This document shows, piece by piece, positions 1-5,738 of a DNA stretch of 6,304 nt. The translations under genes and the position numbers were made by a program. Under the pieces are notes generated by a model that had not been told where the DNA came from, did no database searches, and worked only from the letters and a program-made list of their open reading frames with translations. The stretch is taken from the NCBI GenBank assembly GCA_003643975.1, contig QNAR01000105.1:1-6304 (forward strand). Direction: 5' to 3'. Source of the stretch: Thermotogae bacterium. Lineage in GTDB: Bacteria > Thermotogota > Thermotogae > Petrotogales > Kosmotogaceae. Position 1 is the first letter of the stretch; each line of letters opens with the position of its first letter.

Positions 1-1346
1 ACTTCGGAGGATATGATAATAAATTCTACGCTCTGAACAGCGATGGCGGTGTAATATGGAGCTTTGAAACCGGTGGTCCCATTCATTCCACACCAGCTAT
101 TGCCGCCGATGGCACGGTAATTTTTGGCTCCCTGGATGGAACTCTTTATGCGCTGAGAAGTAATGGTGAACTTTACTGGAAATGGAAGTTCAACAATTGG
201 TTATGGGCTAGCCCCCTTATTACAGAAGAAGGAATTGTATACGTCGGTTCACACGATAGGCGTTTCTGTGCTTTTGATGCAGAAAATGGCGGATTGGCCC
301 GGGGATTCTGGCCTAAATTCAGACTCAACGCCCAGAACAACGCTAGCCTTATGAAACCCACGATAACTAAATACATTGAAAACCTCTTTGAAAAGGCTGG
401 CTCACTTTATTTCAGCGCCCTTGAAGGGGTCAAAATCGATACTGGAAAAATTCCTGGTGCAAAGGTCTTTACGGACTCTAAAACTGGTGAAAAAGTTGCA
501 ATGTGGGAATTATCAGCCAAGGAACTTGAAAAACAACTCAAAGAACCTTCAGGTATCGATTTAACAGGAATCAACATTCTCTTTGCAACCAGTGGCGATA
601 ACTTGTTCTTTGGAGTTGTAGGTGAAGACCAACTTGATCTTCTAGCTGTTCCTGCAAATTCAAACGCGTATGATTTTGATGGAAACTTGCTTCCAATGGA
701 TGAAGTTGGGAAACTAATCGATGCCGAAACTGTAACAGAGATCAGGACAACACTCTTTGGAGCCCTCGCCTTCCAGGAATATGTAAATCTTTACAAAACT
801 GGTGCAGTTTTAGAAGGCCCCTCAAACTACGTTGAACTTTTTAAACAACCATTGAAAATCGACAACATCTCGGGTCAAGAGATAACATTGACAAGGGCAT
901 GGTTGATTAATATCGACCTCAAAGACATCAGGCTGGAATCAGAGATGTCTCCTATTTACAGAGAATGGAATGCTCTTTGGCAACCGAAGATTGAAACTCC
1001 GAGTTTCGGTCGTCTCGTGAATTTTGGAAGCTCTGATGTTCTGAATTCCTCTGTATATATCAAAGCCTTTACTGACAACATAGACGCGCCATACATTAAA
1101 ATTGATGGTGTTAAGGAGGAAGACGATACTGTTTACAGGAAGATTGTCCTCTTGAGAAACGAAATTCCCAGAAACGTTGAGCTCAGTTCTGTTTACAACC
1201 TTATCGTTACAAAACATGTTGTTTCTGGGAGTTTCCTGGGTGGTTCAGTGCTTGCAAGTTCAATTGAACTTCCATCGGGGCTTTCGACTGATATTTATCA
1301 GCCACAGATTTACACAATTAGAAAGGGCATATCTGTCATAAAGTAA
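1..1346 (+). CDS. PQQ-repeat beta-propeller protein, 5' truncated by window edge
   Basis: The frame is open from base 3 to the TAA at 1344-1346, giving 447 visible residues; the true start lies upstream. Residues 1 to about 105 are the last blades of a PQQ-like propeller: FGGYD, FGSLD and VGSHD recur exactly every 40 residues (1, 41, 81), each followed by a YAL/CAF strand, a turn rich in N, D and G, and (first two units) an aromatic W strand. Such propellers usually act outside the cytoplasm as binding or scaffold domains; no enzymatic role can be read here. Residues from about 112 to 447 form a second region, mixed at first and beta-like later, that I do not recognise. It has no evident membrane segment, cysteine cluster or catalytic motif. 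The ATG at 294 is internal to the last blade and is not the start. A strong terminator 13 bases downstream ends the unit. The coding call is firm; the function is unknown. Confidence 0.88.
   Translation, partial: FGGYDNKFYALNSDGGVIWSFETGGPIHSTPAIAADGTVIFGSLDGTLYALRSNGELYWKWKFNNWLWASPLITEEGIVYVGSHDRRFCAFDAENGGLARGFWPKFRLNAQNNASLMKPTITKYIENLFEKAGSLYFSALEGVKIDTGKIPGAKVFTDSKTGEKVAMWELSAKELEKQLKEPSGIDLTGINILFATSGDNLFFGVVGEDQLDLLAVPANSNAYDFDGNLLPMDEVGKLIDAETVTEIRTTLFGALAFQEYVNLYKTGAVLEGPSNYVELFKQPLKIDNISGQEITLTRAWLINIDLKDIRLESEMSPIYREWNALWQPKIETPSFGRLVNFGSSDVLNSSVYIKAFTDNIDAPYIKIDGVKEEDDTVYRKIVLLRNEIPRNVELSSVYNLIVTKHVVSGSFLGGSVLASSIELPSGLSTDIYQPQIYTIRKGISVIK
3..302 (+). repeat. 40-residue (120-base) beta-propeller blade repeats
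   Basis: Two full units (3-122, 123-242) and part of a third (243 to about 302) share the pattern [FV]-G-[GS]-x-D-x(3)-[YC]-A-[LF]-x(3)-G at an exact 120-base spacing. The likeness is clear in protein but weak in DNA, so these are old diverged blades rather than a recent tandem duplication. More blades are expected upstream of the window, since a closed propeller needs more than three. Confidence 0.75.
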
Positions 1347-1359
1347 AGTTTTGAATTAC

Positions 1360-1387
1360 CCGGGGTCTAGCGACCCCGGTTTTTTTT
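1360..1387 (+). terminator. Intrinsic terminator after the propeller gene
   Basis: A perfect 8-base-pair GC-rich stem (CCGGGGTC at 1360-1367 with GACCCCGG at 1372-1379), closed by the 4-base loop TAGC, is followed at once by eight T residues (1380-1387). It lies 13 bases after the stop codon at 1344-1346. It should end transcription of the propeller gene and isolate the MATE gene downstream. Confidence 0.93.
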
Positions 1388-1421
1388 CTGATAATATAGT
1401 AAGGTATCCTAATTATTAAAC

Positions 1422-1430
1422 AAGGAGAGA
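1422..1430 (+). promoter_or_regulatory. Ribosome binding site fixing a TTG start
   Basis: AAGGAGAGA is a near-perfect Shine-Dalgarno site ending 5 bases before the TTG at 1436. It decides the start: the next in-frame candidate, the ATG at 1466 (residue 11), has no comparable site before it, and using it would cut into the amphipathic N-terminus that precedes the first membrane helix. Confidence 0.85.
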
Positions 1431-1435
1431 TAGCA

Positions 1436-2773
1436 TTGAATCGAGTCGATGTATTGAATGAAGATATGACCACAGCGTTGTTCAAATTGGCCTGGCCAGC
1501 TGTACTGTCTATGTTATTTCAAACGTTGTATAACATCGTTGATGCTTTTTGGTTGGGGAAGCTTGGCAAGCTTGAAATCAGCGCCCCGACAATAGCATGG
1601 CCTGTCATCTTCCTGGTTTTATCAATTGGCGGTGGAATAACGGTTGCCAGTTTGGCGCTTGTTGCTCAATATACCGGAAAAGGAGAACATGAACTTTCAA
1701 AAAGGGCTGCCGGTCAAACGCTAAGTGTGGTTTTTTCATTCGCCATAGTCGTTGGAATTCTTGGAGGCGTTTTCAGCGGTGAAATCCTTCAGTTGATGAA
1801 AATACCTGCAGAGATGATTCCCTACACTAAAAGATACATGTCAACAATATTCTTTGGAACTCCATTTGCTTTCGGGATTTTTGCCGTGAATTCAATTTTC
1901 ATAGGATGGGGTGATGCCATTACCCCAATGAGAATAACCGCTATTTCGGTTTTGTTAAATGCTGTACTCGATCCGTTGATGATTTTTGGAATTGGATTCC
2001 CACCATTAGGGGTTTTTGGCGCTGCGTTATCAACAGTAATTTCAAGAGGAGCGGTGCTCATTTATGCGTTGTATTTACTGTTTTCAGGTAAAAAGGGATT
2101 TTCAATTGGTATCAAGCACTTAATTCCTTCAGGAAAAATGATACGAAAAATTCTGAAGATAGGGCTTCCTTCTTCCCTGGGAAACTCCGTAACTTCTTTT
2201 GCTTTTCTCATAGTCACCGCTATAATTGCAAGATATGGCGCAGTGGCCACCGCAGCTGTTGGCGTCGGAAATCGGGTTACTTCTCTTGCTACCATGTTCT
2301 CCTTTGGCCTTGCCCAGGCAACTTCAACAATGGTGGGGCAGTACCTTGGCGCCGATGAGAAGGCAAAAGCGTACAGGGTGGTATGGAAATCGTCAGGTTG
2401 GAGTATGCTCATTGTTGGTGTAGTGTGTACTTTGACGTTTTTCTTTGGAAGGGAAGTTACCATGATTTTCATAAACGAGCCAGATGTACTCGTTGAGGGG
2501 ACAAGATACTTCAAGATCGTTTCTTTATCGATTCCTTTTTTTGCGACTTTTAATATTTTTGACGCCGCTCTGCGCGGTGCTGGACATACTGTGCTGTCAA
2601 TGATTGTCAATATTTCCCGCCTTTGGGTGATCAGGATTCCACTGATCTATTTCTTTGGAGCTTCTATGGGAATAACGGGTATTTGGTATGCTATGTTAAT
2701 CAGTAACCTTGCTATTGCTACAATTGCTGCGTTGATGATTATTTCCAAAGTCTGGTTACGCAAGGTTGTATAG
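1436..2773 (+). CDS. MATE-family multidrug/cation antiporter
   Basis: This 445-residue protein has the length and twelve-helix hydrophobic pattern of MATE exporters, inner-membrane antiporters that expel cationic or aromatic compounds in exchange for H+ or Na+. The two-lobe structure is visible: the N-lobe opens with LAWPAVLSMLFQTLYNIVDAF (residues 18 on) and the C-lobe repeats the pattern with KIGLPSSLGNSVTSFAF (241 on). Family marks include the GGGITVASLALVAQYTGKG stretch (65-83), D36 in the first helix and D179 in NAVLDPLMIFG. By alignment these two correspond to the N-lobe acidic residues of archaeal PfMATE (D41, D184) that bind the coupling ion, which favours a DinF-like or archaeal-type subfamily over classical NorM. 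The substrate cannot be told from sequence. Translation starts at TTG behind a strong ribosome site; the stop is TAG. The gene is flanked upstream by a terminator; I see no clear hairpin terminator after it, so some read-through towards the hydrogenase gene is possible. Confidence 0.94.
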   Translation: MNRVDVLNEDMTTALFKLAWPAVLSMLFQTLYNIVDAFWLGKLGKLEISAPTIAWPVIFLVLSIGGGITVASLALVAQYTGKGEHELSKRAAGQTLSVVFSFAIVVGILGGVFSGEILQLMKIPAEMIPYTKRYMSTIFFGTPFAFGIFAVNSIFIGWGDAITPMRITAISVLLNAVLDPLMIFGIGFPPLGVFGAALSTVISRGAVLIYALYLLFSGKKGFSIGIKHLIPSGKMIRKILKIGLPSSLGNSVTSFAFLIVTAIIARYGAVATAAVGVGNRVTSLATMFSFGLAQATSTMVGQYLGADEKAKAYRVVWKSSGWSMLIVGVVCTLTFFFGREVTMIFINEPDVLVEGTRYFKIVSLSIPFFATFNIFDAALRGAGHTVLSMIVNISRLWVIRIPLIYFFGASMGITGIWYAMLISNLAIATIAALMIISKVWLRKVV

Positions 2774-2818
2774 TCTGGCAAGCTGAAACTTTTGATAGAA
2801 AATCTTAACGTTATAAAT

Positions 2819-2847
2819 TTCACATCCTTATTTATATATGCTAAAAT
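2819..2847 (+). promoter_or_regulatory. Extended -10 promoter of the hydrogenase gene
   Basis: TTCACA (2819-2824, 5 of 6 to the sigma-70 -35 consensus), a 17-base spacer, then TAAAAT (2842-2847, 5 of 6 to the -10 consensus) preceded by TG at 2839-2840, which makes an extended -10. Transcription should begin near 2853-2855, giving an untranslated leader of about 55 bases before the ATG at 2910. The match and spacing are good by eye; no start has been mapped. Confidence 0.72.
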
Positions 2848-2851
2848 TCTA

Positions 2852-2869
2852 TTGACAGAAATTTCACAA
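2852..2869 (+). promoter_or_regulatory. Rex-like redox operator over the hydrogenase transcription start
   Basis: TTGACAGAAATTTCACAA matches 11 of the 14 fixed positions of the widely reported Rex consensus TTGTGAA-N4-TTCACAA, with the right half-site perfect, the left half-site 4 of 7, and an all A/T centre. It begins 5 bases after the -10 box and covers the expected start, a natural place for a repressor. Rex senses the NADH/NAD+ ratio and controls fermentation and hydrogenase genes in many anaerobes. Some anaerobe lineages use a TTAACAA-type half-site instead, so the match may be fortuitous. No rex gene is in the window. Confidence 0.45.
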
Positions 2870-2893
2870 TCTTGTGCTTGGTTGCTACCGAAT

Positions 2894-2900
2894 GGAGGTG
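2894..2900 (+). promoter_or_regulatory. Ribosome binding site of the hydrogenase gene
   Basis: GGAGGTG ends 9 bases before the ATG at 2910. It lies inside the open frame that continues upstream to GTG 2874 and ATG 2892, so it argues for 2910 over those two. The resulting N-terminus, MPVTIVVDGKEY, also matches where [2Fe-2S] domains of this family normally begin. Confidence 0.8.
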
Positions 2901-2909
2901 CTTGTGTTA

Positions 2910-4664
2910 ATGCCTGTTACCATTGTTGTGGACGGTAAAGAGTACCAGGTAAATGAAAACAAAACAATACTTGAAGCCTGTCGTGATATCGGGTATGATA
3001 TTCCCACGCTTTGCTATCACCCGGCACTTACTGTGGTGGGCTCTTGCCGTGTCTGTGTTGTAGAAGTTGAAGGTGCAAGGAATCTTGCTCCTGCCTGTGC
3101 AACAAAAGTAGCCGATGGAATGGTAATTAAAGTCAATTCAGATCGCGTGAAAAAGGCTGTTAGATTCAATCTCGGCCTTTTACTTTCCAACCACCCAAAT
3201 GACTGTATGACCTGTGATGTCAATGGGCGCTGTGAATTCCAGGATCTTATTTACCGCTATGATGTTAAAGATATGTTCCCCAAGGAATTGAGAAATTCTC
3301 CATATGATGAATCAAGTCCATCTTTGTTCAGAGATATGAACAAATGTATAGCTTGTGGCCGCTGTGTTAGAGCCTGTGAAGAGCTCCAGGGGCTTTCCAT
3401 ACTTTCAATGGTCAACAGAGGGCATCATACTCTCCCGCTCCCTGCATTGGGAGCACCAATTGCCGCCACTGACTGTATTAACTGTGGTCAATGTGCCACT
3501 GTATGTCCTGTTGGCGCTATAACAGAAAGGCCGGATTTCAGAAAGGTATTAGAAGAAATCGATAAACATGATAAAGTCCTGGTGGTACAAACTGCCCCTG
3601 CTGTTAGAGTCGCTCTTGGTGAAGAATTTGGAGAGGAACCAGGAACCATAACCACAGGAAAAATGGTGGCTGCCCTTAGAAGAATTGGTTTTGACTACGT
3701 TTTTGATACAAACTTTGCCGCTGATTTAACCATTATGGAAGAAGGATCAGAATTACTTGATAGAATTAAAAATGGCGGAAACTTCCCCATGTTCACCTCC
3801 TGTTGCCCGGGTTGGGTAAATCTCATGGAAAAACTCTACCCTGAATACACTGAAAATCTCTCAAGTGCCAAATCTCCCCATGAAATGCTTGGGGCGCTTG
3901 CGAAAACATACTTTGCTGAGCGGATCGGGAAAAAACCTGAAGATATATTCGTTGTTTCCATAATGCCCTGCACCGCAAAAAAAGACGAAGCTACCCGTGA
4001 ACAGTTGAAGGTCAAAGGTGTTGATGGAGTGGACATCGTTCTTACAACACGCGAATTAGGTAAGCTCATAAAGATGAAGAAGATTCCCTATGAGTCACTT
4101 CCTGAAGAAGAGTATGATAAGCCCCTTGGAATATCGACAGGAGCCGCCGCTATTTTCGGAACGACTGGTGGTGTCATGGAAGCGGCATTGAGAACTGCAT
4201 ATGAAATCTATACCGGCAAAGAGCTTCCCAAGGTTGAATTTGAAGATGTAAGAGGTTTCACGGGCGTTAAAGAAGCTGTTGTAAGCCTTGGTGACAAGGA
4301 GTTAAAAATAGCCGTTGCGCATGGTGGCTCCAGTGTGATTAACTTGCTGGAAAAGCTCAGAAGTGGTGAGGCTTATTACGATTTTATCGAGATTATGGCT
4401 TGTCCCGGAGGCTGTATCGGAGGCGGAGGACAACCAAAATCGAACAAGCCTGGATATCTTGAAAGAAGAATGGAAGCCATATATACAATTGATGAAATGT
4501 CCACGATCAGAAAATCTCATGAGAACCCCGCAGTCCTGAAGCTTTATGAAGAATATCTTGGACAACCTTTGAGTCATTTATCCCACGAATTGCTGCACAC
4601 TCATTACAGGAGCAGAAAAGAAAGCATTCTTGAAAGAAAGAAAGAATTAGAAGAGGTTGAATAA
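2910..4664 (+). CDS. hydA: Group A [FeFe] hydrogenase, single-subunit type with four accessory clusters
   Basis: This 584-residue cytoplasmic enzyme catalyses 2H+ + 2e- = H2. Domains in order: plant-type [2Fe-2S] (C35, C46, C49, C63); His-ligated [4Fe-4S] (H95, C99, C102, C108); two-cluster ferredoxin domain (C146, C149, C152, C156; C189, C192, C195, C199); H-cluster domain with TSCCPGW (C298 proton relay, C299 ligand), MPCTAKKDE (C354) and EIMACPGGCIGGGGQP (C498, C502). The spacing follows Clostridium pasteurianum CpI almost residue for residue at an offset of one, and E278, E281, R285 and S318 sit where CpI has its proton path, so an active enzyme is expected. Length and layout also match HndD; the extra C-terminal [2Fe-2S] domain of Thermotoga-type bifurcating HydA is absent. 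The protein ends in a charged tail after HELLHTHY. No NADH-binding (HydB/HndC-like) or thioredoxin-like [2Fe-2S] partner, nor maturases HydE, HydF or HydG, lie in the window, so the electron donor is uncertain: ferredoxin alone or a remotely encoded partner. Its own promoter and terminator suggest single-gene expression. Confidence 0.96.
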   Translation: MPVTIVVDGKEYQVNENKTILEACRDIGYDIPTLCYHPALTVVGSCRVCVVEVEGARNLAPACATKVADGMVIKVNSDRVKKAVRFNLGLLLSNHPNDCMTCDVNGRCEFQDLIYRYDVKDMFPKELRNSPYDESSPSLFRDMNKCIACGRCVRACEELQGLSILSMVNRGHHTLPLPALGAPIAATDCINCGQCATVCPVGAITERPDFRKVLEEIDKHDKVLVVQTAPAVRVALGEEFGEEPGTITTGKMVAALRRIGFDYVFDTNFAADLTIMEEGSELLDRIKNGGNFPMFTSCCPGWVNLMEKLYPEYTENLSSAKSPHEMLGALAKTYFAERIGKKPEDIFVVSIMPCTAKKDEATREQLKVKGVDGVDIVLTTRELGKLIKMKKIPYESLPEEEYDKPLGISTGAAAIFGTTGGVMEAALRTAYEIYTGKELPKVEFEDVRGFTGVKEAVVSLGDKELKIAVAHGGSSVINLLEKLRSGEAYYDFIEIMACPGGCIGGGGQPKSNKPGYLERRMEAIYTIDEMSTIRKSHENPAVLKLYEEYLGQPLSHLSHELLHTHYRSRKESILERKKELEEVE

Positions 4665-4670
4665 ACAAAA

Positions 4671-4700
4671 AGCCGGGCCGATTTGGCCCGGTTCTTTTTT
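4671..4700. terminator. Bidirectional terminator between convergent genes
   Basis: A 7-base-pair CCGGGCC/GGCCCGG stem (4673-4679 with 4685-4691), loop GATTT, can be extended by a G-T and an A-T pair. On the plus strand it is followed by TTCTTTTTT. On the minus strand the A-rich run at 4664-4671 reads as a T tract. One hairpin therefore serves both the hydrogenase gene (stop at 4664) and the convergent sugar transferase gene, whose stop codon (4701-4699) falls inside the plus-strand T tract. Confidence 0.92.
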
Positions 4701-5619
4701 ATAGCTTTATATGTTTCTTCAGTGCTTCAAAAAACTCCTCAAGAAGGGTAAAGGGCGTTTTCAAAACGCATTTCAAATCGAGGATGAATGAACGATTTTT
4801 CACATAGAAAAGGTCATAAGCTGTTTTTACCTTATATTCATCGAGAGTCGTTGTGTACTTGTAATTTATCTGGGCCCAGCCCGTTATTCCAGGCCTGACC
4901 TTTAAACGACAGGTGTAATTTGGAATGTGTTTTTTGGCCATGTTATGGAACTCCATCAGCTCTGGCCTTGGTCCGACAATGCTCATTTCGCCTTTTAGTA
5001 CATTGTAAATTTGAGGCAATTCATCAAGCCTTAAGGGGCGAATTATTTTCCCTATGGGTGTAACTTTTTTGTTGTGATCACCGTTTGTATAAGTTCTGAA
5101 CTTATACATATTAAATATTTTTCCCGATAAACCTATCCTTTTTTGCGTAATAATTATCGGGCCACCGCTGATTAGAAAAATGATTAAGGCCAATAACATC
5201 ATTATTGGAAGGGCAATAATGAAGAGTATAATGCCAGTAAAGAGATCCAAAACTCGCTTAACTTTATCATAGTTTTTTGGGCTTATCTTATCACAAAGAA
5301 AATCAGAAGGCTCTATGAATTCTCTATGTTTTGGGGTATATTTTGCAAGCAAATTCGAAAATAAGAAACGAAAAACGACTGCTGTGATTGCAGGTAGAAT
5401 AATAATACTGTTGTACGACAACAGGCAGACGAAGATCAATAGAAATATGGAACCCACCAGTGAAACAATCCTTTTTGATCTATCAATTAATACATTATAC
5501 TCATACCCTCTCATGATAATGGCGATAATCGAACTCACAATACCACCGATGAGAAAACTTCGCCACCCTATGGGGAGCAACATTAGTGACAATAACCAAT
5601 CAACTACAAGCATAAACAC
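4699..5619 (-). CDS. Membrane sugar-phosphate transferase (polyprenyl-phosphate hexose-1-phosphate transferase)
   Basis: The C-terminal half is a bacterial sugar transferase domain, which moves a sugar 1-phosphate from a nucleotide sugar to undecaprenyl phosphate, the first membrane step of exopolysaccharide, O-antigen-like or glycoprotein glycan assembly. In the 306-residue form, family motifs are the membrane-entering helix at 124-150, KFRT (173-176), RLDELPQ with the catalytic D199-E200 pair, SIVGPRPE (213-220) and PGITGWAQ (243-250). Before it lie about four hydrophobic helices (roughly 1-17, 22-36, 50-67, 71-88), as in WbaP/WcaJ-type enzymes. However, the protein lacks the roughly 150-residue cytosolic domain those enzymes carry between helices and catalytic part (usual length about 460-480); only a linker of some 30 residues is present. 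Start: GTG 5619 lies 6 bases after GAGGTG; ATG 5613 (304 residues) is a close alternative, while GTG 5628 overlaps the ribosome site. The sugar cannot be told. No other glycan genes are in view. Confidence 0.9.
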   Translation of the reverse strand: MFMLVVDWLLSLMLLPIGWRSFLIGGIVSSIIAIIMRGYEYNVLIDRSKRIVSLVGSIFLLIFVCLLSYNSIIILPAITAVVFRFLFSNLLAKYTPKHREFIEPSDFLCDKISPKNYDKVKRVLDLFTGIILFIIALPIMMLLALIIFLISGGPIIITQKRIGLSGKIFNMYKFRTYTNGDHNKKVTPIGKIIRPLRLDELPQIYNVLKGEMSIVGPRPELMEFHNMAKKHIPNYTCRLKVRPGITGWAQINYKYTTTLDEYKVKTAYDLFYVKNRSFILDLKCVLKTPFTLLEEFFEALKKHIKL

Positions 5620-5625
5620 CGGCAA

Positions 5626-5631
5626 CACCTC
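5626..5631 (-). promoter_or_regulatory. Ribosome binding site of the sugar transferase gene
   Basis: On the minus strand GAGGTG reads from 5631 to 5626. It is 6 bases from GTG 5619 and 12 from ATG 5613, which makes 5619 the better-spaced start, and it contains GTG 5628, which therefore is unlikely to be the start. The open frame upstream ends at a TGA (5646-5644), so no longer form is possible. Confidence 0.6.
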
Positions 5632-5637
5632 AGAGCT

Positions 5638-5706
5638 ATTGTCTCATAATTTAATAAAAAATTGTATAAAATCCCCAAAATTGTTGAAGAACAGGAAATT
5701 GTCTCA
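5638..5706 (+). repeat. Paired 9-base direct repeat in the divergent intergenic region
   Basis: ATTGTCTCA occurs at 5638-5646 and again at 5698-5706, 60 bases apart. The shorter core ATTGT also occurs at 5661 and 5680, so four copies start 23, 19 and 18 bases apart. One full copy overlaps the -35 of the phosphoesterase promoter; the other lies just upstream of the sugar transferase ribosome site. The arrangement would suit an operator shared by divergent genes, but the region is very AT-rich and short motifs recur by chance. Confidence 0.4.
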
Positions 5707-5727
5707 AGCCTTATAGTATGATAAAAT
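5699..5727 (+). promoter_or_regulatory. Extended -10 promoter of the phosphoesterase gene
   Basis: TTGTCT (5699-5704, 4 of 6 to the -35 consensus), a 17-base spacer, then TAAAAT (5722-5727) preceded by TG at 5719-5720. The -10 element has the same TGnTAAAAT form as that before the hydrogenase gene. The start of transcription would fall near 5733-5735, only about 5 bases before the ATG at 5739. Confidence 0.6.
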
Positions 5728-5738
5728 CTGGTGATGGT

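Noticed and set aside
294..1346. A separate 350-residue gene starting at ATG 294
   Set aside because: The same frame is open to the left edge and encodes propeller blades up to and past base 294, with no ribosome site before the ATG. It is the internal part of a longer gene.
1395..1400. TATAGT as a -10 box for the MATE gene
   Set aside because: The matching -35 position falls in the terminator T tract and shows no convincing hexamer. A promoter must exist nearby, but I cannot place it.
1559..1574. Direct repeat AAGCTTG-GC-AAGCTTG
   Set aside because: It encodes the GKLGKLE loop of the MATE protein and is explained by repeated codons.
2062..2610. A 182-residue minus-strand gene
   Set aside because: It is the reverse-strand shadow of the MATE gene, which has strong family motifs and a hydrophobic helix pattern.
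2852..2880. Perfect TTGACA at 2852-2857 as a -35 box
   Set aside because: No acceptable -10 hexamer lies 16-18 bases downstream (TGCTTG at 17). The upstream TTCACA-N17-TGcTAAAAT pair is much better, and the TTGACA is read here as the left half of the Rex-like site.
2874..2912. GTG 2874 or ATG 2892 as the hydrogenase start
   Set aside because: Both add residues unlike the family N-terminus, and the GGAGGTG ribosome site lies downstream of them, spaced correctly for ATG 2910.
5663..5668. TATACA on the minus strand as the -10 of the sugar transferase promoter
   Set aside because: The hexamer is reasonable, but the sequence 17 bases upstream (TTCTTC) is a poor -35, so I do not list it as a feature.
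5315..5716. A 133-residue plus-strand gene
   Set aside because: It runs antisense through the conserved sugar transferase gene, has no recognisable motif or ribosome site, and its tail crosses the divergent promoter region.
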